Assembly (NCBI RefSeq): GCF_022317005.1
Contig: NZ_CP081006.1
Location: 124,001 to 188,000, forward strand
Length of the DNA stretch: 64,000 nt
From: Mycobacterium sp. IDR2000157661
GTDB taxonomy: Bacteria; Actinomycetota; Actinomycetes; Mycobacteriales; Mycobacteriaceae
Direction: 5' to 3'
Shown: piece by piece, positions 44,064-52,854 of the stretch
How positions within the stretch are numbered: the stretch's first letter is position 1
Layout of the letters: each line of letters opens with the position of its first letter
Position numbers and translations under genes: made by a program
Notes under the pieces: generated by a model
What the model was told of the DNA's origin: nothing
Seen by the model: the letters and a program-made list of their open reading frames with translations, nothing else
Databases searched by the model: none

Positions 44064-44326
44064 TCAGGCACGGAATCGGGTGTTCTCGCTGATGACGTAC
44101 GACGCACAGACCCGGTGATAGCCGTCGGCAACTTCGAGTTGTATTCCACGCAGCGCGTCTCCCCGAACCAACAGGATGGGCGCCAGTTTCCCACCGTCGA
44201 CGATGTCTCGCAGCTTCGCTGTGACACTGGCTTGGTGACCACGTCGGCTTCTGCCAACATGCTCAGATAAACGGCGGCGCTGTCGAAGTCGTCGTCTCGG
44301 GGTTCGTCAAGCCATTGAACTGCCAT
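44064..44326 (-). pseudogene. Frameshifted ParB-like small protein gene
   Basis: Reading from ATG 44326 gives MAVQWLDEPRDDDFDSAAVY and LSMLAEADVVTK. From there the original frame fails, but the neighbouring frame continues smoothly VTAKLRDIVDGGKLAPILLV, RGDALRGIQLEVADGYHR and VCASYVISENTRFRA to TGA 44064. One missing G near 44237 (AAGCCAGTG for an expected AAGGCCAGTG) explains the break. The DGYHR element is like that of ParB/Srx-fold proteins. Either a true single-base frameshift or an assembly error is possible. Confidence 0.65.
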
Positions 44327-44385
44327 GCCGACGGTTACCCATTGACGATGATCCCAACCCCCGGTCAAGGTCACCGCTGCGGACG

Positions 44386-45159
44386 CTACTGCGCGAGGTA
44401 TCCCCCGTCCACAGGCAGCACCACGCCGGTGATGAAGGAGGCCTCGTCAGAGGCGAGGAAGAGAATGGCGCTGGCGACTTCGGCCGGTTCGCCGATGCGG
44501 CCGATCGGGTGCATCCGCTCGATCGCCGCCAGATATTCCGAGCCACCCGGCTCCTCCGGGAGCCGCTTGACCCGCTCGGTTCGAATCGTCCCGGGAGCAA
44601 CGGCGTTGACTCTGATCCCTTGGTCGGCCCACTCGACCGCAAGATGCTTGGTCAAGCCGGTAGCGATGAACTTGGCGGGCCCGTAGGCGGCCTGCCGCTT
44701 CTGCCCCGCCAGGCCCGAGATCGAGGAGAGACAGACAATGGCGCCACCACCGGTCGCCAGCATCGCCTCGATCGCGAACTTGCACGAGAGGAACATGCCG
44801 CGCCCGTCGATGGCCATCACCTCGTCCCAGCCGGCGGCGCTCACCTCGGTCGCATCGCCGAGCGGGATGATCCCGGCGTTGGCGACCAGCACGTCGAGCC
44901 GTCCGTAGCGCTCGGCGGCCGCCCTGATCATCCGCCCCGCATCGTCTTCTACCGAAACGTCACCGATGATGGTCTCGACTTCCGCCCCGGCGCGGCGCAG
45001 TTCATCGGCCAGGGCAAGTAGCGGCTCGCTTTGAATGTCGGTCACCACCAACCGCGCGCCCTCGCGCGCGAACAGCACGGCCGTCGCCCGGCCGATGCCG
45101 AACGCCGCCCCGGTGATCACAGCCGACTTTCCGACCAGCCGCCCCAGTCCCTGAGTCAC
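44386..45159 (-). CDS. SDR-family oxidoreductase
   Basis: A 257-aa classical short-chain dehydrogenase. The cofactor motif is TGAAFGIGRATAVLF, an aspartate after strand two (VVTDIQS) favours NAD, NAG lies in VLVANAGI, the catalytic Ser in CLSSISG, and YGPAK carries Tyr and Lys. It ends VLPVDGGYLAQ as usual. GTG 45159 was chosen; TTG 45186 would add nine residues. It stands alone beside decayed sequences. The substrate is unknown. Confidence 0.87.
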   Translation of the reverse strand: MTQGLGRLVGKSAVITGAAFGIGRATAVLFAREGARLVVTDIQSEPLLALADELRRAGAEVETIIGDVSVEDDAGRMIRAAAERYGRLDVLVANAGIIPLGDATEVSAAGWDEVMAIDGRGMFLSCKFAIEAMLATGGGAIVCLSSISGLAGQKRQAAYGPAKFIATGLTKHLAVEWADQGIRVNAVAPGTIRTERVKRLPEEPGGSEYLAAIERMHPIGRIGEPAEVASAILFLASDEASFITGVVLPVDGGYLAQ

Positions 45160-45261
45160 GCCTTGGTCATCCCCTTGATCCGCCAACCGTCCTCAACCTC
45201 CCTGTTGTGCGCCGACCTTATCGACGCGATCCGTGCCAAGCTGGACTTCCCTACGTACCGC

Positions 45262-45440
45262 TGCGGCACGCGGCCCCGTGTGAGAGTTCATAGTCGTACC
45301 TCGGTGTCCACCGCCGGTGACGTGAGGAGCGGCCCACCGAATGTAGCCCCTCCTGACTGTGGGGAGGCGACATCCGTTGTATGTCTGCGGTCGGCCATCT
45401 CTCGGGCCCGAGCTGGACAGGCGGCGCGTACATCCCGGCC
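45262..45440. repeat. Duplicated promoter/start segment, decayed copy
   Basis: Same orientation as 34560-34750. It preserves the first 13 codons of the dirigent-like gene (MNSHTGPRAA then AVR) reading leftwards from about 45291; after that the coding sequence is lost. The promoter part stays alignable to about CGGGCTGGACAGG. The breakpoint near 45262 marks the edge of the duplication or a later deletion. Confidence 0.7.
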
Positions 45441-45590
45441 ACACCCGCTGACGTCACCGTCCTTGCGGGTGCCGCTGCGGAGGGAATGCTGAGTTCCATT
45501 GCGCGACCACGACGCAACGCCACCTGCGTGTACGCGACGAGTGTTGACGGCGTCAACACGCAGTCGCGCCTCCCAATTCGATGCCGGAAA

Positions 45591-45871
45591 GGCGAACTGC
45601 GCAGTGCGGGAGTGCAAGTCATCATGGTCGACCGGTCGTTGGCAGAATATGGACCGGAGACAGGTCAAACAGGGGCCTGCTCCGGCAACTGCTTGCCGAG
45701 TCGCGCTGGACGACCATCGAACAGATCGGCAGCAGGTTTCCCTGGGCATTCTTCATCGCCGCCCTAACCCTCGCCTGCCCCGATCTTCATGATTCTTGAA
45801 ATGGATCAGCCGGATGGTGGGCTGGTCAAGATCCCGAGCACTTCGCCTTGGATCAACTGGGCCGATCGTAA
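45591..45871 (+). pseudogene. Decayed DUF4239 gene copy
   Basis: The sequence follows the intact gene at 33192-33953 but with pieces missing. It preserves ELRSAGVQVIMVDRSLAEYG, then jumps about 165 bases to ESRWTTIEQIGSRFPWAFFI, loses about 100 bases to the last membrane helix, and ends with MDQPDGGLVKIPSTSP and WINWADRS-like residues in shifting frames to TAA 45869-45871. No start codon or upstream half remains. It marks an old duplicate degraded by several internal deletions. Confidence 0.8.
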
Positions 45872-46121
45872 CCAAAGTCTCAACAAGTCCCAGACTGTGC
45901 AGTTGACGGTTCACGGACACGTTCGCCGGCAGTGTCGATCGACGAGTAGCCAAGTACGTCAACGCGGTACGTGACCGCGCCACTACGCGGCGCCGAGGCC
46001 TGCGCTACCGCTCGGCGCTTGTACTTAGCCACGATCACGGAATGGCTCATACCGCCGCGAAATGAATGCCATACTCCCTATGGCAGCTGAGCGGTGACCT
46101 CTCGGGGCCATTGGAGGAAAT

Positions 46122-46613
46122 ATGAATATCGCTCGGACGCTTGGCGTATTGGCCGTCTTCGCTCCACTGGCCATCGGGATAGCGAGTCCCGGCTGGGCAG
46201 GCGGTCCGCCTAACTCGACTTCACCCCCTGGTCCCACCCCAGCCGCTCCCATCGGGGAGTTGAGCGGCACCTACACCTTCACTGTCGACTCTGGAAACAC
46301 AACTACGTGGACGGTCACACCGTGTGGCCCAGGTTGCGCCGATATCGCAGCTACGAATTCGTCGGCCGGTAACGCTCCCTACAACGGGCAAGCGCAGTTG
46401 GCGGGTGATCGCTGGAACATGACGGCTGCGCGACCCGATGCGCTTGTGTGCGACGACAACAGTCACGCTGCGGGGACGACCATTTATTCGTGGGACGCGG
46501 CCACGCTTGCCGGCACAGCGTTCACCCAAGGGAGCCCCGGCACGTGTGGCAGCACCGAACCCAGCGGGCCCCGCGGACCTGCTACCGGGTTCACATTGAC
46601 GAAAGTCGGCTGA
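46122..46613 (+). CDS. Secreted hypothetical protein
   Basis: A 163-aa exported protein. The signal peptide MNIARTLGVLAVFAPLAIGI ends near GWAGG. A Pro/Ser-rich stretch follows, then a small domain with YTFTVDSGNTTTWTVTPCG, PGCADIAATNSS and four further cysteines (CDD, TCGS), probably disulphide-bonded. GGAGGAAAT precedes the ATG. It is similar in layout to small secreted mycobacterial antigens of unknown function; no family name is certain. Confidence 0.7.
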   Translation: MNIARTLGVLAVFAPLAIGIASPGWAGGPPNSTSPPGPTPAAPIGELSGTYTFTVDSGNTTTWTVTPCGPGCADIAATNSSAGNAPYNGQAQLAGDRWNMTAARPDALVCDDNSHAAGTTIYSWDAATLAGTAFTQGSPGTCGSTEPSGPRGPATGFTLTKVG

Positions 46614-46868
46614 GCGGACCACTGCGCCACCCCGGCTCCATCGGCTCGCGAGGAAAACCGCGGCATCAGTGACGCCCGTCGATGAGCGGCGGGGCCCAGA
46701 TGGCAGGAGATCACCGAAGGATGAAACGCTCATTTCGGCTGGGTTGAGCGCACGTGTGCGATTCGACGCGGGCTGAAATCTCCACACACACACGACAATT
46801 CGATCTCAGAGGTCACTTCTGCGCAGGGGGTGTAGGCGCAGCCTGGAAAAAGGTCGCGCACCAATTGC

Positions 46869-47939
46869 TCAGGCATTGTCGCCGCTCGACACCATAACGG
46901 ACGCATACACTTCCTCGTAATCGTCGACCATGCGCTCGAGGCTGAAGTGGTTCTCGACATGAGCCCGGCAAGCGTGCGGATCGATGTCGCCGATGGCTTC
47001 CAGGGCTGCTGCGAGCTCTGATGGTTCGTCGCAAACGTATCCGGTTTCACCGTCAGCGATGACCTCACCGACTGAGCCGGCGCGCAGGGCCACGACGGGT
47101 GTGCCCGTCACCATCGCCTCGATCATCACCAAGCCGAATGGCTCTTCCCAACGAATCGGGAAGAGGAGGCATCGCGCGGCAGCGAGCAATTCACGCTTCG
47201 CTGTGCCGCCGATGGGCCCGATCACCCTGTCGCGCTCTCCGAGCAGCGGTCGGACCTGCTGGTCGAAGTAGGGACGGTCGGTCGGCTCGACGAACGCCCC
47301 GGCGAGAACCGCGGGGACGCCTGCCGCGCGCGCGGCAGTCAAGGCCAGGTGCGGAGCCTTTTCCGCACAGAAACGGCCGAGGAACAGAGCGAAGTCGTCC
47401 TTCGTCGACCGAAAGGGCCAGTCAGCCACCCCGAGGCCGTGGTGGACGGTACGTATCCAATTGAGATCCGGCGCCAGCACGCGTTGACGATTGCTGATCG
47501 CTATGAGGCCGAGGTCGCCGTCGAGTGCCGAGTAGTAGCGGTGCATGTCGGCATCAACGACCGCATGCACGGTGGATACCGTTCTGACGCCGAGGCCTTC
47601 GTAGGTCGGCGCGTTGAGGGCTCCGGACATCGTGTGGTCATGGACGATATCAAGCCCGTCGAGGCGAGCGAGCCGCTCGATCACCCGACGCACTTGTATG
47701 GCGTGCACGATCTCTGGGCGCACCTGGCCGAGCCGCTCGGGAATCGCCTCCGGTGCAACCGCGATGAACCTCGCATTCGTCGTCGATCGGCCCGCCCCCA
47801 GGACGACGACGTTGTGGCCTCGCGCTACAAGGCAGTTGGCCAGATCCGCAATCAAGATCTCGGTTCCGCCGTAATCCATCGGTGGAACCTCGTAATACGG
47901 TGGAGCGACAAGAGCGACTCGCAGTCGTTCGGCGCTCAA
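46869..47939 (-). CDS. GT4-type glycosyltransferase
   Basis: A 356-aa GT-B glycosyltransferase: the N-terminal lobe opens RLRVALVAPPYYEVPPMDYG and GGTEILIADLANCLVARGHN. The C-terminal nucleotide-sugar lobe has ALFLGRFCAEKAPHLALTAA and the family signature FPIRWEEPFGLVMIEAMVTG (EPFGLVxxEA). TTG 47939 begins one base after the stop of the upstream gene, so the pair is translationally coupled. It is cytoplasmic and would transfer a sugar onto the product of the operon. Lower GC than the core genes suggests acquisition. Confidence 0.85.
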   Translation of the reverse strand: MSAERLRVALVAPPYYEVPPMDYGGTEILIADLANCLVARGHNVVVLGAGRSTTNARFIAVAPEAIPERLGQVRPEIVHAIQVRRVIERLARLDGLDIVHDHTMSGALNAPTYEGLGVRTVSTVHAVVDADMHRYYSALDGDLGLIAISNRQRVLAPDLNWIRTVHHGLGVADWPFRSTKDDFALFLGRFCAEKAPHLALTAARAAGVPAVLAGAFVEPTDRPYFDQQVRPLLGERDRVIGPIGGTAKRELLAAARCLLFPIRWEEPFGLVMIEAMVTGTPVVALRAGSVGEVIADGETGYVCDEPSELAAALEAIGDIDPHACRAHVENHFSLERMVDDYEEVYASVMVSSGDNA

Positions 47940-47940
47940 T

Positions 47941-49386
47941 TCAGTTCAGCTTCGTTGCGTGACGACCGGAATCGGCAACCGCGGTGTTCATCGAGGTGAG
48001 CAGCTCCCGCCACGGCCCGGCCGGAAAGATCGACTCGACAACTTCTCGGTTTTGTCGCAGGTCGGCGATCGACGCATCGTCGCGCCGTGCGAAGCCGGCC
48101 AGCCAGTCGACGAATCGTCCCGCCGCTTCGGTCATTCCTGTTCCGTCCGGCTCGAATACCGGGCATGTGAAGCCTGCGGCGCCGTAGACCTCGGTGAAGG
48201 CCTTGTATCGCGTAGACACGACGGGGATTCCCGCGGCGGCTGCCAAGCCGGGCGCAAGACCAACCGTCTCGAAATCACTGACCGAGGGTGTGAAGACGAC
48301 ACCCCCGTTCGTCGCCCGGGCCAACCGCAACAGATCGACTTCGTCTAACCGCCAGTCTCCGTTGGCTTCTCGCACTGTTTCCAGGGGGACACCGCCGAGG
48401 AATCGAACGCGCGGTCCAATAGCGAGCTCATCACGAAGTGACGTGAGTTCGGCCGCATACTCCGGATCCTCGTCGAGACTGCCGAAAACAAGCAGAGAGG
48501 GAGCGGGCAGCGAACGGGACGAACATTCGTTCAGCACTTCTCGGTGGAATCGCAGTGACTGGCTCACGCCCTTCACGCGGTAAATCCGAACCGGGCTCAG
48601 AAGTATCGGTAGTTTGAGGTCCAGATTGAGCTGCCGGGCAAACTCATGATGGCGTTGTTCAATTCCCGGCGGGACTGTGGGCAGCACATTCGCGAGTACC
48701 TGCGGGCGCGCTGTCGTGTTATACGTTTCAGCCTCGCGTTCCAGCGCTTGGGATACGACGATCCACTTGATATGGCGGGCGTCGGTCGGAACCGGGGTCA
48801 CATCGCTGGGGACAGCCGGATAGAAACGACGATCAATTGCAGTGTCCCACCGCCCGTTTGATCCGCACAGATCGTGATCCCAGACGACCAAACCGCCACG
48901 TCGTGCACCGTAATGCTGGTTCGCAGCCGCGAAGAGCGCCGATGTAGCACTCACCGCATGCGGAAGAGTGAGATTGATAGCGAAAACCCAATCTGGGTCA
49001 TGGCGCTTAAACCACGCCGAGAAATGACCGAAATACAACGTCCGAAGACAGGCGATTCTGTCGACTAACGACTTCCGCTGCAATTCATCGAGCTCGTCGA
49101 ACCCGGCGACACATCGCCGGATGTCTTCGACCTCCGTCGCCACCGTGGCCCAATCCGAGCTGCCGATCGAACGGTTGATGGTTGGTTTCAGCCACCGGGG
49201 ATAGCGCTGAGGGTTGGGGCCATGGGGGAAGAATCGCGCTTTATCAGGTCGCCATGAATACCCGAGGTCGGCGGCGACCACGTCGTCGAAGAGCCCCATC
49301 GATCGGCCGAGATGAAATACGTTGCGGAATACCGTCAACAGTCCGGAGACAGGTAGGCCGTCCCCGGAGATGAGGCCAATCTTCAC
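47941..49386 (-). CDS. Glycosyltransferase (GT4-like), middle gene of amidinotransferase operon
   Basis: A 481-aa GT-B fold protein, VKIGLISGDGLPVSGLLTVF at the N-terminus with VFAINLTLPHAVSATSALFA in the acceptor lobe. The C-terminal lobe has ILLSPVRIYRVKGVSQSLRF, RVRFLGGVPLETV and GGVVFTPSVSDFETVGLAPG (a DFETxGLxPxEA-like donor site). GTG 49386 is chosen with GGAAGCGGG upstream. It lies 28 bases after the amidinotransferase stop. The donor and acceptor sugars are unknown. Confidence 0.75.
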   Translation of the reverse strand: MKIGLISGDGLPVSGLLTVFRNVFHLGRSMGLFDDVVAADLGYSWRPDKARFFPHGPNPQRYPRWLKPTINRSIGSSDWATVATEVEDIRRCVAGFDELDELQRKSLVDRIACLRTLYFGHFSAWFKRHDPDWVFAINLTLPHAVSATSALFAAANQHYGARRGGLVVWDHDLCGSNGRWDTAIDRRFYPAVPSDVTPVPTDARHIKWIVVSQALEREAETYNTTARPQVLANVLPTVPPGIEQRHHEFARQLNLDLKLPILLSPVRIYRVKGVSQSLRFHREVLNECSSRSLPAPSLLVFGSLDEDPEYAAELTSLRDELAIGPRVRFLGGVPLETVREANGDWRLDEVDLLRLARATNGGVVFTPSVSDFETVGLAPGLAAAAGIPVVSTRYKAFTEVYGAAGFTCPVFEPDGTGMTEAAGRFVDWLAGFARRDDASIADLRQNREVVESIFPAGPWRELLTSMNTAVADSGRHATKLN

Positions 49387-49414
49387 TCGGACCCGCTTCC
49401 AACGCGCGTTGCGT

Positions 49415-50584
49415 CTACGTGAGTGCCTGCGGAGCTTCCTGCGCCGCAAGCGGACGGTAGTCGCCGCGAGTGAAGTACTCCTCACACTTGCCGGTGCGAC
49501 GGACATCCCATGTAGCGCAATGCAGCGAGCCACCGAACTCGAAGACGTTGCGAAATGGAATGGTGCAAACGTCAAACCCGAGTCCGGACAGCAAGTCCTG
49601 CAGAGGCTTCTCCTGGTCTTCGCAGACAACCGTCGTCGGTGAGATGCTCAGGATATTCATCGACAGCCATTTCGACGACTGGCAGTGGTCAGGCATCTCA
49701 CTGTTGCTTGATGTCGGTTCGGGAGCCGAAACGAATTCCCAGCCGTTGGACAAGAAGAACTCTTCCTCCCCGTGGCGCAGCGGGCGGTCTGGATTAGTGA
49801 GTATCAGCCCCGGTCGGAGCGGAACGAACGTGCAGTCGATATGCGAGGGAAAGATATCAAGAGGGAAATGCACAGGATGGACACGAAACCCCTTTGGCTC
49901 AAGATGACGCTTCAGCCAGGTCATTCCTGCCCGGTTGGTTGTCATCGATTCCTGAACGATCAGGTCCCGCCCGAATCGGCTGATGTCAGCCGCATCGAAA
50001 ATGACCTCATCCTGTGTGACGCAGAACTCGAAGGAGTGCATCTCAGAATGGCGCTTCTCAAGGGGCCATTCCCAGAAGCCTTCGCGATACATGCCGTCGC
50101 TCATTGACGGCTTGGGCGCGGTCGTCCAGACAACATTCGCATCCGACCGCCAATATTCGTAGACAAGTTCGCGATAGACTTCGTACTCGAAGTACCGCGC
50201 TCGGCGCGACATCGGCGCTTCGATTATCTCGTTGCCGATCGCGATCATCACGTCCCGTGGGCATACCGCGCAATATTGGTTTTCGACGGAGAAGTCCGGC
50301 GTTACCACACGCCTGTTGAAGTCGTGCGGTTTCGGCCTGCGGACCTTTACTCCATGCGATTCCAATAGAGCAACGAGACCGGCCAGTTCCTCATTGGCCC
50401 GCTCAATGGTCTCGCGCGATTTCGGTCCCGTTGGAAACACCGTGTCCGGCATTGCGTTGCGAATCTGCGGATGATTGCCCGGCTCCATCGGCTCGAAGCA
50501 TGCGCCGTCCGCGGTACCCACGACGATCTCCTCAAGCGGATCCCACTCATTCCAGGAATTGACCACTGCCGACGGAGTAGTCAT
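49415..50584 (-). CDS. Amidinotransferase (AGAT/StrB-like)
   Basis: A 389-aa member of the arginine:glycine or arginine:inosamine amidinotransferase family, which moves the amidino group of arginine to an amine. The opening VVNSWNEWDPLEEIVVGTAD is diagnostic. The catalytic triad is Asp in IFDAADISRFGRD, His in PSHIDCTF, and the nucleophilic Cys in EFGGSLHCATWDVRRTG. All three are intact. It is the promoter-proximal gene of a three-gene operon with two glycosyltransferases. This suggests a guanidino-sugar or guanidino-amino product, as in aminocyclitol or cyanotoxin routes. Confidence 0.87.
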   Translation of the reverse strand: MTTPSAVVNSWNEWDPLEEIVVGTADGACFEPMEPGNHPQIRNAMPDTVFPTGPKSRETIERANEELAGLVALLESHGVKVRRPKPHDFNRRVVTPDFSVENQYCAVCPRDVMIAIGNEIIEAPMSRRARYFEYEVYRELVYEYWRSDANVVWTTAPKPSMSDGMYREGFWEWPLEKRHSEMHSFEFCVTQDEVIFDAADISRFGRDLIVQESMTTNRAGMTWLKRHLEPKGFRVHPVHFPLDIFPSHIDCTFVPLRPGLILTNPDRPLRHGEEEFFLSNGWEFVSAPEPTSSNSEMPDHCQSSKWLSMNILSISPTTVVCEDQEKPLQDLLSGLGFDVCTIPFRNVFEFGGSLHCATWDVRRTGKCEEYFTRGDYRPLAAQEAPQALT

Positions 50585-50921
50585 GGCATACAGCCCCCTT
50601 CGAGAAGAGTTGGCGATGAGTCACCTACCGCGACGCTCACGGTAGTAGGCCCAAAGCCCCCACAAGGCGAAGAGTGGAAAATGACTGGCGGATATCTGAC
50701 GCCGGCTCAATCTGGCAAGACAACTAAGCGGGATTCGACTTGATGACCTGAACGACTTGGCGCAGTGGCTCCGGAGATGTCCCGACACGTCGAAGTCTGT
50801 CTGCCGTCGAGCCGGTGGAACACCCCTGAACTTAGCCGGTGCCGTCTCTACGCGACATCTCCCGCAGCGAAGCTACGGAAGCAGAACAGCGCTCGATATT
50901 GATGATATGTAGATGGGAGAA
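50585..50921. other. Gene-free stretch between the amidinotransferase and tmRNA genes
   Basis: About 340 bases without a plausible gene. It should hold the promoter of the minus-strand amidinotransferase operon near its left end. Apart from the tmRNA terminator at its right border I see no repeat or palindrome in it. Confidence 0.5.
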
Positions 50922-50957
50922 AAGACTGGTCAAAGCCCATGGGCTCTGACCAGTCTT
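50922..50957 (-). terminator. Rho-independent terminator of ssrA
   Basis: Arms AAGACTGGTCA (50922-50932) and TGACCAGTCTT (50947-50957) enclose AGCCCA/TGGGCT, an almost perfect 18-bp stem. Read on the minus strand it is followed by TTTCTCC, a short T-rich run. It begins six bases after the mature tmRNA end. Confidence 0.85.
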
Positions 50958-50962
50958 CGTTG

Positions 50963-51328
50963 TGGAGCTGCCGGGAATCGAACCCGGGTCCTACGGCATT
51001 CCCTCAAGGCTTCTCCGTGCGCAGTCCGCTGTGCCTCTACTCGGATCTCCTGATCACGCGGACGAGTCAGGATGACGATCCCAGTCGCTGTTTGGTGTCC
51101 CGATGAGTCCCGCGACCGGACTCACCGGTTTATCCCTCTAGCTGATGCCAGACACCGGGTCGAGGGCGTTCCCGGGCTGACAGACTAGCTGTCGCTTAGG
51201 CAGCGAGAGCGTAGTCGCGCTGATTGGAATCGGCGCTTAATTGGTTGCAACGACGCTTACGGTGGTCTCTTGCCTGCACCGGCACGCTTCCCTTGATTCG
51301 ATGCGCGAAGTCGAAACCGTTCAGCCCC
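50963..51328 (-). ncRNA. ssrA: Transfer-messenger RNA (tmRNA)
   Basis: The minus strand starts GGGGCTGAACGGTTTCGACT at 51328 and ends in a T-arm GGTTCGATTCCCGG and acceptor CAGCTCC-A near 50963; GGGGCTG pairs with CAGCTCC. The CCA tail is not encoded exactly and would be added. The tag reading frame (51234 to 51196) is ADSNQRDYALAA followed by TAA, the mycobacterial degradation tag. It rescues stalled ribosomes together with SmpB, whose gene lies 1 kb downstream on the same strand. Confidence 0.97.
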
Positions 51329-51406
51329 TCGCATCCCCGCCGACTTTCGGCAGGACTGTTCATTCTACCGACGACTGCAACACATGCCAGCGAGTGCCCA
51401 TTCCGG

Positions 51407-52231
51407 CTAGATCACGTAGTTGAGGTGCTCGACGATGCGCTCGCCGACCTGCTGGTCACCGCCGTAGCTGATGGCCTCCGCGTGCTGCTCAAGGGGCGTG
51501 CGCCCGCCGGCAAGCCGGGTGAACAGCACGCCGTCCAGCGTGATCGTCGCCGTCGGCTGATGGTCGCCGAAGTCGTCGACGAGTTTGGCCCGCCCGTCGA
51601 CCAGGACGTTGATCGTCCGCTTCAGCGGTCCGGTAAGTTCGATCGACACCCGGGAGCCGTCGGGCGCCTTGCCCAGCTTGCCGACCACGAAGCCCATGCT
51701 CGCCGCGACCTCGTCAAGCGCCTGGCTCGCAGGCGCTCCCGCCGGGTCGGCCGCGGGCTTGCCGACCGCGTCGCGAATGTCGTGCTCGTGCATCCAGCAG
51801 TCGAAGACTCGCACCCGCATGAACCGGCCGTAGGTGTCGGGCCCGGCGGGCGTCATGGTGACCTCGTTCCAGGCGTCCTCGGGCATCGCGGCCAACGCCT
51901 CGCGGCGCTCGGCGGTGATCGAGCGGTACTGGTCGAGCAATTCGTCGGCGGGCAACGTGCGCAGTCTGCGGACCCAGCGCTCGTTCATCGCGCCGATGTC
52001 GTTACGGACGTGCTCGAGGGTCGAGATGTCGACATCGGCGTCGGGCGTGCCGATGCCGTGCAGCATCGATTCCGTCCCGACGACGTGCGCCACGACGTCG
52101 CGCACCGACCAGCCGGGCAGCGATGTCTGCGCCTGCCACTGGTCTTCCTCGAATCCGCTGACGAGGTCGTCGATGTCCTGCCACACCGCCGACAGGGCCG
52201 CCACCACGGCGGTTTTGTCGAGGACGGTCAC
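51407..52231 (-). CDS. DinB/maleylpyruvate isomerase-fold protein (Rv3099c-like)
   Basis: A 274-aa protein of the mycothiol-dependent MDMPI/DinB-like four-helix fold (TIGR03083 type). The N-terminal bundle has WQDIDDLVSGFEEDQWQAQT, SLPGWSVRDVVAHVVGTESM and RVFDCWMHEHDIRDAVG; its histidines form a metal site. The C-terminal half is the SCP2-like MDMPI_C domain. GTG 52231 is my choice; GTG 52252 is possible. Its place beside smpB is shared with M. tuberculosis Rv3099c. Substrate unknown. Confidence 0.78.
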   Translation of the reverse strand: MTVLDKTAVVAALSAVWQDIDDLVSGFEEDQWQAQTSLPGWSVRDVVAHVVGTESMLHGIGTPDADVDISTLEHVRNDIGAMNERWVRRLRTLPADELLDQYRSITAERREALAAMPEDAWNEVTMTPAGPDTYGRFMRVRVFDCWMHEHDIRDAVGKPAADPAGAPASQALDEVAASMGFVVGKLGKAPDGSRVSIELTGPLKRTINVLVDGRAKLVDDFGDHQPTATITLDGVLFTRLAGGRTPLEQHAEAISYGGDQQVGERIVEHLNYVI

Positions 52232-52357
52232 GGGTCGCGAGGGGCTGTTCACCCGGGTGACGGTAACGCTCGTCGCCCGCGAGCGTGCGCAAAATGCTGC
52301 TGCGAAGCGGCGTGTCGTGTGCAGACCCGCACGCTCGCCGAAAAAGAGAGGCAACAG

Positions 52358-52852
52358 CTAAGCCATGCCCTTGGCGCGGCGGCCCAACTCGCGGGTGATC
52401 TCGCGCTGGGCGTCTCGACGGGCGAGGTCCTGCCGCTTGTCGCGCGCCTCCTTGCCGCGGGCCAGCGCCAACTCGACCTTGACCTTGCCCTCGGTGAAGT
52501 ACAGCGACAGGGGGACCAGGGTGAGGTTGCCGTCGCGAATCCGGCCGATCAGCTGGTCGATCTCGCTGCGGTGCAACAGCAGCTTGCGGTTGCGCCGCGG
52601 CGCGTGATTGGTCCAGCTGCCGTGGTGATATTCGGGGATGTGGACGTTGCGCAGCCAAATCTCGCCGTCGTCGATGGTGGCGAAGGCGTCGGCCAGCGAG
52701 GCCTGCCCGTCGCGCAGGCTCTTGACCTCGGTGCCCACCAGCTGGACCCCGGCCTCGTAGGTCTGCAGGATCGAATAGTTGTGCCGCGCCTTGCGGTTGG
52801 TCGCGACGACCTTGTTGTTGGGCGACCGCGAGGGGTCCGCTTTCTTCGCCAC
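52358..52852 (-). CDS. smpB: SsrA-binding protein SmpB
   Basis: A 164-aa small protein B, partner of tmRNA in trans-translation. The core reads [40 protein letters not shown] and [16 protein letters not shown], with the basic C-terminal tail [23 protein letters not shown] 52852 lies two bases after the ftsX stop, so it is co-transcribed with ftsEX. Length and order match other mycobacteria. Confidence 0.96.
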   Translation of the reverse strand: MAKKADPSRSPNNKVVATNRKARHNYSILQTYEAGVQLVGTEVKSLRDGQASLADAFATIDDGEIWLRNVHIPEYHHGSWTNHAPRRNRKLLLHRSEIDQLIGRIRDGNLTLVPLSLYFTEGKVKVELALARGKEARDKRQDLARRDAQREITRELGRRAKGMA

Positions 52853-52854
52853 CG

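Noticed and set aside
33192..45871. Idea that the 34.7-45.3 kb segment is an insertion-sequence composite
   Set aside because: No transposase, terminal inverted repeats or target-site duplication is seen; the flanking direct repeats are derived from a host-type gene pair.
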